From NCBI GenBank assembly GCA_014904845.1, contig MU119419.1, positions 1-64,000 of the forward strand: a stretch of 64,000 nt of DNA, read 5' to 3'. Numbering within the stretch: position 1 is the stretch's first letter; every line of letters starts with the position of its first letter. The position numbers and the translations under genes were made by a program. This document shows, one piece after another, positions 54,080-64,000 of this stretch. Below the pieces are notes generated by a model, which was given only the letters and a program-made list of their open reading frames with translations, had not been told where the DNA came from and made no database searches. Source of the stretch: Acephala macrosclerotiorum. Taxonomy: Eukaryota > Ascomycota > Leotiomycetes > Helotiales > Mollisiaceae.

Positions 54080-55786
54080 CTACATAATGGTACAGTCTAC
54101 AAACGAATTAGAACCATCAACTGATAGAAGAATCATTTTGGGGTCGAGATTTAACACAGAGCCGTTGTTCATGTGGAGGAGAGACCATCTCGTGGAAAAT
54201 TAAATTGAAGATGAACATACCATATCCCTGATATCGTCGTCTTCGTTCCCGTTCCCGTTCCCGATCCTCATATTCCTGCCGCCTATGTCTCTCTTTTCTC
54301 AGTTTATACTGCAAAACACTTCTTTCCTCCTCCCACGTTCTCTTCATTTCTGACATCATACGTTCGATCCTTTGCATATCCGACTCGGTCCTACTTATTT
54401 GACTTCTCTTCAATTCCAACAGCTCCGCTTGGTGCCGTTTCTCTCCTTCCTTCAATGCATTGTTCAAATCCCGCACGTACGCCTCGAAGTTCTCGGTCTG
54501 CGACTGCCGCTCTTGTTCGAGTTGTTGCGTCGTCTTCTGATTCTTCTCGAATGATTCGGCGAGAGCTCGATACTCCTTATCCTTCTCCTGGGCAAGTTGT
54601 TTGACGGTGATATTCAGCTTCTGCCAATCTTGAAGTCGCTGCTTCTCTTTTGCTTCCGCGGCATCTTTCTCTTTCTTCAACGCTTGAAGCAGCGCGTCGT
54701 CTTTCTCCTGCTTCGCGACCTCCATGCTCTCTTGGTAGTCTGCAAGGTCCCGCTCAAACCGTTTACGTGCCTCCAGGAGCTCTTTTTGGATATATTGGCC
54801 AGCTGAAGTCTCGTCTAAGGTCTTATTGTCGTCGACAAGCTGGACTTGGATGTCAAGGACAACGTTGGATTCCCGATTGACGAGTCGGTCGATGATGGCG
54901 CGAGCAGAGTCTTTGGTCCCATCGTGTTTAACTATTTCACTTCCGCGCTCTGTCATGCTTCCCCAAAACTCGGGCTTGCGGAGTTCTTGCTCTCTCTGCC
55001 GTCCGGTTTCCTTCCCAGACTCGGTAGAATCTAAGGTAGACCACATTGTGGTTGCCAAGACTACGCTCGATAGGCCACGGTCACCGCAAAGTCTCTGAAA
55101 CATGTAGAGATTTTTCAATGCCGACCCGCCCATCCTTGGATCTGTGATGCGATGCAAATATATGATTCCAGCAAGTTTGACTTTATTCGAATACACTGTG
55201 GCGAGAAAGAAAGCGATATCTTTCAAAACGTCCGTGTCCGATCGATTTGTATCATCAAAGCCTGGCGTGTCAATGAGATAAATTGTTCGATTTCCGTCGT
55301 ACTGAAGGCTGTAAATTCCCACTTGAGTTGTACCTGTTTTTCATGAGCTAGTTGACTGGAATCATAGGTCTGACGTACATGATGTCAAGGTATGACCAAT
55401 TTCGACGGCCTGGTCTGCCAGCAATGCGATGAATGAGCTCTTTCCCGATCCTGTCACGCCCATTATAGCAATGACCATATCTTCGCTTCTGCCCAAGCAT
55501 TAGCAAGAGAACCACTCAAAAGACATGATCGTCAGACTCACGATAAAGAGGACGCATCTCTTGTACCCAGAGCAGACTCAGTCGAAGCTCTACGAAGATT
55601 TGCATTGATTTCGCTGGATGATGGATTCTCCCGTGGATACTCTTCCTCCTTTGTGGGCTCAGCCGAAAGTGAGAGTGAGGCTGGTTCTTCCGAATATATG
55701 GAATTTGAGTGTTGCTCTATCAGGGCAGGTTCTGATATAACACCCTGATCCACGGGATGGAATGTCGATCTTCTTGAAGAGGTCAT
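54080..55786 (-). CDS. AIG1/GIMAP-like GTPase 2 with coiled coil and CaaX box
   Basis: Four exons are inferred: 55786-55542, 55488-55379, 55333-54221 and 54096-54080 (494 residues). The P-loop GVTGSGKSS is at residues 92-100 and IDTPGFDDTNRSDTDVL starts the G3 region at Asp140. YLHRITDPRMGG and VVLATTMW follow. A coiled coil covers roughly residues 275-480. The last intron (54097-54220, GTATGT...TTGTAG) joins QGY to DCTIM and a stop, so a 17-nt exon supplies a CaaX box. Without this splice the frame reads on to 54117 and ends DSSIS. I prefer the spliced form because both neighbouring paralogues also end in a Met-type CaaX box. The gene is convergent with GTPase 1 (about 110 bp apart) and divergent from GTPase 3. 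Confidence 0.82.
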
Positions 55787-56568
55787 GTTTAGCTCATCTC
55801 GCGGAGGCTCGAAGTTGGAAAAGCAGAATGAAGATTCCGATGAGAATGAACCACTGTAAAAAACTTGCTAAAATTGGAGACGGGAAATGCTCGCGAAGTG
55901 CGACCATGCGGCTTCCTGAGAAAAGATGGCACGTTATGATCACCACCGGCCGCACCCGCCGAGCACCATCAGCTGTCAATTCATTCCATAATAGAAACAG
56001 CCATAACCCCATCCCATACCAGAATGAACCTCGGTGAGGTCTATTAATACTACGTATTGTGATGCATGTGCGTGCACCCCGCCATGTTCCACCTGCACGA
56101 TGGACGAAAGAGGATATGAGGCTTAGAGCCGCACCCAAACAAATCAACGTGATCGCGCCTCCAATATTCGGAATGCATCGACGGCTCGTTCCGCAGCATC
56201 AACCCACCTTAAAGAGACCGAATAGCACCATCAGCACGCAATTTGAACATGAGATCTTAGCGGCGATCTTTCTGGCATTGTGCGGTAGGCTATTTTGATA
56301 TTAGGAGCTCCCGTTCATTCGTGCCAAACTCAGACACAAACACGCATCATGGCGTTTGAGCTGAACAAAAACATAGCCCATCGGGGAACCAAACAATGAG
56401 TCGAGATTAACGTATGATAAGTGGTGCTGGCAGCACGCAGCGCTGCTTGGGTCTATCTCGATTGTCAGTTGGATACTCGAGGATATTTTGGAGCGGAAAG
56501 TGCTAATTTTCTACGTTTGGACTTAACCATCGCCCCTACGCAACTGATTTTTCATACCTCATTTCCAG
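55787..56568. promoter_or_regulatory. Divergent intergenic region between GTPases 2 and 3
   Basis: A 782-bp region separates the two start codons and must contain both promoters. A minus-strand frame (56147-55794) has two hydrophobic stretches but opens without ATG and I do not call it. No known element was recognised. Confidence 0.45.
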
Positions 56569-57921
56569 ATGGTTTCCACGAAGCACCTTCGACCGTATCC
56601 AGAGGAAGATGTAAATGATACATTCTCAGATCCCCCAGTGTACACGCCTCTCGAAGAGGGGCAGTCTGCGGTTGATCCTGGGGATGAATTGCCAAATTCT
56701 ACTCCATTATTGACGTGAGCTATTGAAAATCGCGTTATGAGCAGAGACGTAAACTAACTCGCAATGTCTGCAGATCGAAGGATATTGTTATTGGTGTCAT
56801 GGGAGTGACAGGAGTGGGCAAGAGCACATTCATCTCGTACTTTTCGAAGACCGCGAAGATTGGCATAGGTCTCCAGTCATGTAAATTTCTGAATCAAGAG
56901 TGATAACTCAGCTCGTGCAAATGTCTGACATTCTCTAGGCACAAAGTTTGTCAGCATCCACGAGGCACGAATTGGAGACCAGAAGTGCTTTCTCATCGAC
57001 ACTCCTGGATTTGATGATACGAACCGCTCCGATACCGATGTACTGCGTGAGATAGCTGATTGGCTCAATCGCTCCTATAAGGCTAGCATCCAGCTGGCAG
57101 GCATCGTGTATCTCCAGCGGATTTCAGATCCGCGCGTTGGTGGCGCTTCTTTGAAGAACCTTCGCATGTTCAAGAAGCTTTGTGGCTCAGAAGGCCTCTC
57201 CTGCGTCGTGTTAGCAACTACGATGTGGTCTCAGGTCCCACCTGAACTTGGTGAGAGACGTGAAGAAGAACTTATCTCGAAGAAGGAGTTTTGGGGTGAG
57301 ATGATCAACAAAGGCAGCCAAGTTATGCGATTGAGGCCCGACGAGGAGGAGATTTCGGCGATTGAAATCGTTAGATATATCCTTGAGAAGCGCCAATATA
57401 TGACCACTGCTCTCCAAAAGGAAATGGCGAGCGGGAAGACGCTAGATGAAACATCAGCAGGTCGCGAGCTTGAGGCTGAACTTGAGAAGCTGAAGAAAAA
57501 GAACGAAGAAGAAATGAGAGCGCTCCGGAAAGAGTTCATGGAAGCACAAATAGCAAATGACAAGAAGCAGCAGGAAGAGCTTGCTGCCATACGGGCGGAT
57601 CTGCAGAAGAAAATGGACCAGGATAAAGAAGATAGGGAGCGAATGCGGGTCACCATGGAAGAACTCCAGAAACAGCGGGATGAGGAACTTCGCCAAGAAC
57701 GAGAGAAAAACCACGAGACCGAACTTAAGCTTCAAGGGACCATGGCCGAGAGCGAACAAAGGATCAAGATGATGAAACTTGAAAGCGATCACGAGATCGA
57801 AATGACCAAATTGCGTTTTGCGAAGGAAAATGTCGATGCTGAGATTGCAAGATATAGGATAGCAGAGGAAGAAAGGAAAAGGAAGGAGGAGGACAATGGC
57901 GGCGGCTGTTTCGTAATGTAG
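56569..57921 (+). CDS. AIG1/GIMAP-like GTPase 3 with coiled coil and CaaX box
   Basis: Three exons are inferred: 56569-56714, 56774-56880 and 56939-57921 (411 residues). Introns are GTGAGC...CTGCAG and GTAAAT...CTCTAG. The start is MVSTKHLRPYPEEDV. The P-loop GVTGVGKST is at residues 59-67, IDTPGFDDTNRSDTDVL has Asp105, and YLQRISDPRVGG and VVLATTMW follow. A Glu/Lys-rich coiled coil covers about residues 250-400 (LEAELEKLKKKNEEEMRALR). The C terminus is GGGCFVM, a CaaX prenylation box ending in Met. The intron between the P-loop and switch I (after LQS) is in the same place and phase as in both paralogues, and the intron just before the P-loop matches GTPase 2. A membrane-anchored GTPase is inferred; the partner and process are unknown. 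Confidence 0.88.
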
Positions 57922-58437
57922 ACTACATCTCTCTGCGTGGGGAAGCACTTGCCTTCTTCGGAATTCCGTCCCCGGTCATGTAACCATTAGCACATTCGTA
58001 ATTTATCCAGCTCTCTCTCGCAATGGTGAACTAAATGACTCCCACAAGTCACAAAAGACCTCGATGACCCTGCTGAAAGAACCAAGGGTTCTGAGTCCTT
58101 TTCAAGGCCAAAAATTGTGATCGTGGACTAGGAAATGTTTAAGCTCTGTTGGACAATGATGCAACTCTTCTCTGAGCCTCGCTAGCAAGATATCGTCGTA
58201 GCTAAAGGTAGATCGTCCTTGAAATAACAGCGTGGGGCATCGAGCACAGAGAATAATGCCCGACGGAGTAGCCGTTCATAAAAAGGCTCGGAAGAAATTT
58301 TCTGAACATTCTGGAGCAGTGTGATCTATTGCATCAAGTCATTACTCTCGCAGAAAAAAGAGGAACACTCCAACCTGAATCATATACAAATGAATCGAAA
58401 CGCATATATACCTAACTTGAGCTTCTTCGGAGATGGT
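57922..58437. other. Intergenic between convergent genes
   Basis: 3' flanks of GTPase 3 and the glutaminase gene. Nothing recognisable. Confidence 0.5.
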
Positions 58438-61167
58438 TCAAACTTCTGAATCGTCTCGGACGTTATGCCCTAAACTCCTTCGCTTCTCTCTTTCCGCTCG
58501 CGGCGCACCATTGAGCGCCAGCGGAGCAAAATGCCCACCAGCAACCGGTCTCGCAATGAATGGACCATCGGCGAAACTAGAAAACATCAGCTCACGTGTA
58601 TCGCTCAGTCGTGGGAGGTAGACCCACTCTCCAGTCTGCGTATTATACAAATCCGTAAACGCCCGATTCGTAGGCGTCGTGTTAATCCAATTCGCAAGTT
58701 TAGAAATGAACATCGTCTTCGTTGATGCGGAAGAGATTGCAGCAACCCACATTTCCCAATCAGACTTCGTGAAGACATTCCGGGTATCAAGAGGAACGCC
58801 ATAAGTTTGCGCCACGGTAGGATAGAAAGTACTCTGCATGTCGTAAATTGATTGGGGAACGAGATTGAGGCCTAGGAGTTTGTCGCCGTAGAGGTTGTAG
58901 AGAAGTCCTAGAGTGTCAGTCCCTCATCACAAACACAGCAAGGGATACGAACCATGAGAAGAGCTATCTTGGTAATCTAAGTTGGTATGAGGAGGGTCAG
59001 CGGTAGTCACAATGGCCATTTGTTGCCATTGATTGATGTAGCTATGAGCGATGCTCGAAAAATTTGTCGCATCAGCGGTGTTGCCTGTCTTTTGAGCGAT
59101 GATGGACATGGCTTGGATACCGATAATGCCCTTCAAGGCCAAGTTGGTCTGATTGGCGAGCTGGCCTTGAAAATCGTCTGTTGATAGCTGGTTTGCTGGG
59201 ATGAGAGCTTCTTGGATGAGGTAGCCGGTCCATTGCTTGAGGATGATGTAGTGTTGGGTGAGGTATGCTGTGTCGCCGGTTCGCTGAGCGTAGGCTAGAG
59301 TTGCGATGAGCATGTTTCCACATTCTTCCAATGGCATGTATTCTACTCAAAAGTCAGCATTACAAGATATAACTTGAAGTGGTACTGACCTCCGTCGCCG
59401 GTCGGATGACCGATAGCTCTTGGGTAGTTTGGTCCAAGGTCATGCATAGAGTAGGTCTGGGGGAAGTTGCCAGCTTCCTGGTTCTCGAACAGAGGATCCA
59501 ACAGATACTTGACCAGGATTGGATTTGAGTAGAGGAAAATTGGCATGGCTGGGAACAAGACATCGACAGTCTGGATGTTACCATCGGAACTGATTTCCTT
59601 CAAGAAGAGATATGGCTTGGCTGTCGTACCGCAAAGTTGTACCGCACCAAAAGCCTGTCGAGCTGACAACGAAGTGATCGTCAGGTAATCCTGACCTCCA
59701 GCAGCGAGGGAATCCACAGCAAACTTGTGGTCAATCGCTCCCACTTTGTTGACGAAGTCACCGTAGAAGAACTCAACCATAGCAAGATCAGTATTGAAGT
59801 AGCTAGTCCAGAGAGAAGGAACCGCAGTAAGTCCGCTGGCGCCATCGAAGTAAATTGCATTCGACTGAGCATGCACAATAGTATAGAGAGTCTTCACTGG
59901 AGTAGTGCCGACATTGCCAAGAGCATTGGCGAATGCGAAGACAGGCCAGCTGTTGCTAATAGCTCTGTAGTCCGAGTCCTGGGTATTGGGCAAAACTCCA
60001 TTGCTGAGGAAGTTTTGTCTGACAGTTACGTCTACTCCATTTTGATAAGTCATAGAGGATGATGCTGCAGTTGACCAGTACCAATTTCCCCAGTGAGCGG
60101 CGTCGTCTGGGAAGTCTGCATTGAATTCGCTTTGGGTTTGCTGGAAAGATTTGTGACTGGCAATGCCATTTTCGACTGTGTAGCTATTACATTGTCAGAT
60201 TGTGATATTGGCTTGGCTTGAAGCACTTACTTCCATTGGACCACATCCCCATTGTGAGTAGGGTTCACCCATTCTGGGAGTCATTAGCAATGGACCACCA
60301 AAAGGAAATGAGGGGCGCATACCAGCAGAAGTGTCTGCATAGAGTTGTACAGAATGTGTAGCACCATCGCGTGAAACTACTGAGACGGAAAGATACGTTC
60401 CAATGACTGACTGTCTCTTCAAATCCGTCGGCGTAAGGGGAGAAATGAACGTAACGTTCATGGTAACCTTGCCCGCGACATTCATCATGAAAGTCGATCT
60501 TTGAGAGGTATACTCAAAGCTGTCCTGAGAGACCAAGGTAGGGGCGACACCGTTGACTAAAGGAGCTCCCATCTGCCCAACAAATTAGCACTGTAAAAAG
60601 CTATTCTTGGGTAGTGCTCCAGAATCAAGAGCAGTCTCAAGAGCATGCATGCAAACGTTTCTCAGCCCCCAAGGCAGTTCCAATCCCAGAGCTTCCATAC
60701 AAGAAAACATTATTTCATCATGGAAATAAGACGTACCCATGTGTAAGATATTCCATCAACTTTGATCAAACCAGCCCATCCAGTAACAGCACCGTTTGGA
60801 CCCGCAACTGGGCCAGGTTGTGGACCTCTGTAGATGGTTAACTGACGCGCTTCTCCTCGTGGATTCAGGACTTACGCCCAGAAACGTCTATTGTCTATTA
60901 GTGGATTATTTATCGACATACTTGCAAAGTAGTACTCACGGCCAGTACCCAGCAAGGTTACCTCCACTTCCTCCGTCGCTTCCGACTTCGAGCCATGTGC
61001 TCATATACGGACTCTTGACTGGGAATTTGTGAGATAACTCCCGTTCAGATTCCGAGGAAAAGCATACCTGCAAGAGGAATCGCCGGTGGGCGAGCAGGAC
61101 TAAAGGTTGACCCTGACACAACTGTGGTCAGAGCAGCAAAGACAGTAGCAAGCAGATGAGACTTCAT
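58438..61167 (-). CDS. gtaA: Secreted glutaminase A
   Basis: Nine exons are inferred: 61167-61068, 61018-60940, 60887-60876, 60827-60737, 60572-60323, 60273-60231, 60183-59390, 59342-58953 and 58907-58438 (742 residues). All introns are GT-AG and all junctions keep frame. The start is MKSHLLATVFAALTTVVSG, a signal peptide. The 12-nt third exon encodes the RFW that completes the conserved GYWP-RFWAG segment. Further hallmarks are SPYMSTWLEVG, ADTSAEWVNPTHNGDVVQWN, WYWSTAASSSMTYQ, VRQNFLSNGVLPNTQD, HDLGPNYPRAIGHPTGDGEY, MPLEECGNMLIA, KLLGLNLVPQSIYDMQ and FTKSDWEMWVAA. This fits the fungal glutaminase A family (DUF4964/DUF5127/DUF4965/DUF1793), secreted or wall-bound enzymes releasing glutamate from glutamine. 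The frame remains open upstream to 61914, but that part lacks family similarity and precedes the signal peptide, so I exclude it. Confidence 0.92.
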
Positions 61168-63286
61168 GACTGCAAGCTTTAAGTAAGACAAAGAAATCCG
61201 GGGTGCGTCGGGAGGGGCTGAAAGTTGCCGTACAAAACCTGGGGTAAGAGAATGAATGCGGGAGAGACACAATGTTATAGAAAACGCCCAACGAACGATC
61301 ACACGCCACTTCGCGAAACGAGACACTGAACAGAGGGAATAACAAAGGGAGAAGTCTACGGGCGTAGAACGACCGAAAATTTGTCCGAGTGGTAAAATTG
61401 AGGTTTGTGAAAGAGAGTACCTTACTCTTAGATCGTCACATGCCGGCGCAAGGAGACAATCGCTTCTAGTCAGAAGGAGCTGCAAAGGTGAGCATGCCTC
61501 TTGGAAGCCCCATGGCGCTGCCGACGATGCAGTGGAAGCAATTGGCTTGCAGGCATGGTTGACGTCCGCAAGACCATACATAGGAGTGGCGCTAAAGCGA
61601 CCATGCGCTTCCAAAACAGACGAAAGAAAATTAAGGATGCGGCTAAAGATCCTCAGGGCAGCCTCCTGCAAGAGACTCCAGATGCTTGAGCTAAATCGAT
61701 TTCTGGCAGATCTCCCGTCGTAGAGAACTACAATTGCAGACTTCGTATCCTCGAAAAATACCTTCAGCAGTTGCCAAGCGGTTCGCAATGTCAAAAGATT
61801 TGATGCTGATGTTCGAATGACCTTATCAGCTGGTTCGCTGTAGGCACAGACATTGGGTACGATTCTCCATGAGGATGGTGTGGTAGGCGGGAAATGACTT
61901 CGGAATTGCACCAATCACAGATTGGATGTTGATGTTCGAATGACCGTCAAAAGCAAGCTTCCAGAAGGCTTCTATCGGTCAAGCTTTTCGTAAGTCACGC
62001 AAGATCTGCTATGCATTGAAACTAACCCTAAAGTAACGTTAACACCAAGTTGTCAAAATACGAACCGGATCTCTGCTTTGAGACTTTTGCGTGAGTTCGC
62101 GATACCTGCTTGGTCCTGAAGCGTATGGTGAAAATGCGGGGTATGCCCGTCTTGAGTCGTGCCGACGGGAGGCGGTCATCGCGCTATTGTACACTCCATT
62201 CAGGGCCATCTCGTGCTTGAAGCCGGGGTGTTCATCGTGATTTCGAAGCTAAAATAGAATTGCCGCAGCGCTGCCAAAAGTTTGAGGCTGGAGATATTCG
62301 CAAGATTGGATGAACTGCTCTGGCAGCAATGACGTTGTGGGGAGCATGCAGTCAGCGGCTTCTAATGTCGGTATCAATCCTTCACGTTCCAGGCTCCAGC
62401 GCGTCTCGGCGCAACACTTTGAACAGCTGCTCCAAGGGAATTTGATAGTACATTCAGAATGTATTCAACCGACGTGAAAGTTGTCTCCCATCGATAGTTC
62501 TGCCGGTAAACACTTTGCCATAGTTGGCCAATCATTACCGCCTCATATTGTGTCTTTTCGATTTGTCGAATTCGGGAGGGAGGAGCGAGGAGACGACCTA
62601 CATTCCGTTCCGAGATGTGTTGGGGAAGTCGAGGAAGTAATTCGCATGCTTCTACTCGCATACTTAATAGTCGAGCTTCGAGGCAGGATGTTGGATGTTG
62701 GTGTTCGTTTTTGACTGGTGTTTCGAGACAACTCTTGGGGGCGGTCTTTTTTCAAGGTTGATTATGTGAGGGCACGTGTCTCAAAACGACGACCTGCTTC
62801 TTCGACTACACTTCAACAACCAAAGCAATTTGCTACATGATGGGCATTCACGATGCCGATACCAAGTGTACCGCTTGACCTTTTGTATTTCATCATAGTA
62901 CAGATAGGTCTTGGTCCCGATTCTCGAGAAATTGTCTTGTCAAGCTTTTCAAGTGACGAGGTGCCGAACCTGGGACAATTTCATGATCCTCTTCTTTTAT
63001 ACTATTCTCTAATATTTTGCCCATTTTAAAATTTGCGTCTTTCTAAATGTGGTTCATGCTTGCGTCATTCTCATCTCGATACCACAATTTCAATCGCGTG
63101 AGCTTATTACATTTCGGACTGGAAGCCAGAACTAGATTACAATTTCTTTCCCATAATTATGTTCTCTGCAAGTACAATCTTCGTTTGTGAACTGGGTAAG
63201 TCTACCTCAAGCAAGTCACGATTTACCAAACAGCACTGCATAGAAACATCCCTTCAAATCCGGTTCGACCAAATTCAGCAAGAGTG
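61168..63286. other. Intergenic, glutaminase promoter side
   Basis: About 2.1 kb. An open frame continues upstream from the glutaminase start to 61914 on the minus strand but looks non-coding. Frames at 62374-62714 on both strands are unsupported. The right end is AT-richer and leads to the F-box gene. Confidence 0.45.
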
Positions 63287-64000
63287 ATGGCATCCAAAGC
63301 CGCTCCTCGGTCCCAGCATCGCGACCGAAATGTGAACTCAAAATTCCTGGCCCTTCCAATCGAGGTGAAGCTGAACATCATCCCGCACCTGAGCCTAGAA
63401 GATGCCAAACAAGTAAGATTCATATCGGAATCCTGGGCAGCTGCAGGACGGGACACTTTTTTCAAGTCGAGATATCACATACGACCTCATCGTACCGACT
63501 TGACGAAACTCACGGAGATATGCGACTACCCAGAACTCGCCAAAAACATTCGACCTGTCGAGTTCTGGATTCCGGATTTTGATAAACACCGATTTCTTAC
63601 CATCTGTGACGAAGAAAATGCCAAGTCCAAAGATGGATACACAGCCATGTTGGAGCTGATCAAAAAGTCGCAGCGAGGTGGCGTACAAAACCAATATGCG
63701 CATGGCAAAAGACTCCACAAATGTTTCTCGAATCTCCTGAACCTAAAACAGGTGTTGGTCAGAGGATATACTTGCCCATTCACTGATCCACTGGTGAGAA
63801 GAATATGGAGGCGCATGCTGAAGGGTTATACGCCCAATTCTCACTGGCGGTCATCTGACCCAATCCTGCCTTATCGCATTTATACACAACCAATCCTTGC
63901 TGCTATTCGATACGAACACATTGAATGGCTAGATGTGTGGACTCTACCAATTGAGGCATGGATACAGGTTGGCAACCATTTGAAACGCCGCAACCTTGAA
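63287..64000 (+). CDS. F-box-like protein, partial (runs off the window)
   Basis: The frame is open from the ATG at 63287 (MASKAAPRSQHRDRN) to the window end, 238 residues without a stop. Residues about 19-70 (KFLALPIEVKLNIIPHLSLE, DAKQVRFISESWAAAGRD) fit the N-terminal F-box-like motif of a large fungal family that is followed by leucine-rich or unknown helical sequence. Conserved-looking stretches further on include VEFWIPDFDKHRF and LNLKQVLVRGYTCPFTDPLV. An F-box would link a substrate to an SCF ubiquitin ligase. The C-terminal part is not in the window, so the substrate side cannot be judged. No intron is needed in the visible part. Confidence 0.75.
   Translation, partial: MASKAAPRSQHRDRNVNSKFLALPIEVKLNIIPHLSLEDAKQVRFISESWAAAGRDTFFKSRYHIRPHRTDLTKLTEICDYPELAKNIRPVEFWIPDFDKHRFLTICDEENAKSKDGYTAMLELIKKSQRGGVQNQYAHGKRLHKCFSNLLNLKQVLVRGYTCPFTDPLVRRIWRRMLKGYTPNSHWRSSDPILPYRIYTQPILAAIRYEHIEWLDVWTLPIEAWIQVGNHLKRRNLE

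Noticed and set aside
54117..54220. Unspliced end of GTPase 2 (ending DSSIS)
   Set aside because: The spliced alternative gives a CaaX box matching both paralogues, so I favour it, although retention remains possible.
55794..56147. Minus-strand frame with two hydrophobic stretches in the divergent promoter
   Set aside because: Starts at a non-ATG codon and has no recognisable family. It overlaps what must be promoter sequence.
61168..61914. Open frame extending 5' of the glutaminase signal peptide
   Set aside because: About 249 extra residues would precede a normal signal peptide and match nothing I know. Likely a chance open frame in the leader.
1..64000. CRISPR arrays, rRNA operons, bacterial-type operons
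   Set aside because: No regularly spaced repeats or conserved rRNA blocks were seen, and gene structure is clearly eukaryotic. tRNA genes could not be excluded by eye.

Overview
This window looks like a chromosomal segment of a filamentous ascomycete. Genes carry many short GT-AG introns of about 50-90 nt. The recognisable families are fungal: Met30/SconB, the Paf1-complex subunit Ctr9, a secreted short tyrosinase, an RTA1 exporter, a glutaminase A, a rhodopsin-like membrane protein, a Zn2Cys6 factor and a NACHT protein. Repeats carry C-to-T/G-to-A damage of the repeat-induced point mutation (RIP) kind. A helotialean leotiomycete is my best guess from the mix of genes, but I cannot prove the taxon.

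Layout. 0.6-3.7 kb: a NACHT (STAND) NTPase. 4.5-5.9 kb: a one-pass membrane protein. 6.5-10.1 kb (minus): a 1213-aa C2H2 protein. 11.5-13.7 kb (minus): SconB, the F-box/WD40 subunit of the sulphur-regulatory SCF ligase. 15.4-20.3 kb is a repeat island: an NmrA-like pseudogene, a complete but mutated pogo/Fot1-type DNA transposon with perfect 51-bp terminal inverted repeats, and a broken LINE ORF1. 20.7-24.3 kb (minus): Ctr9. 24.8-26.5 kb is an extreme AT-rich tract. 27.4-28.7 kb (minus): tyrosinase. 29.9-31.4 kb (minus): a rhodopsin/PTH11-type membrane protein with eight exons. 34.0-34.9 kb: a disabled secreted cysteine-rich repeat protein. 36-39 kb: a small hypothetical protein and a Zn2Cys6-type regulator whose splicing decides whether it keeps its zinc cluster. 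39.5-47.0 kb: a giant gene with C2H2 fingers, a divergent kinase-like domain and DUF6590/DUF7514-like regions, running in frame into a polyketide-synthase ketosynthase fragment and a STAND-type fragment. 48.7-49.7 kb: a urea-carboxylase pseudogene. 49.8-50.7 kb (minus): an RTA1 exporter. 52.4-57.9 kb: three paralogous AIG1/GIMAP-like GTPases. 58.4-61.2 kb (minus): a secreted glutaminase A with nine exons. 63.3 kb to the end: a partial F-box-type gene.

The most interesting feature is the GTPase trio. After splicing, each protein has a P-loop GTPase domain followed by a coiled coil, and each ends in a four-residue prenylation (CaaX) box ending in Met: CILM, CTIM and CFVM. One of these boxes appears only if a 17-nt terminal exon is recognised. 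This suggests a locally amplified family of lipid-anchored GTPases resembling animal GIMAPs. A STAND NTPase and a second STAND fragment lie in the same window. Other notable signals are a 40-bp near-perfect inverted repeat inside the giant gene's coding sequence, and the ketosynthase/STAND fusion. All exon boundaries were derived by eye from splice signals, reading frame and family knowledge.
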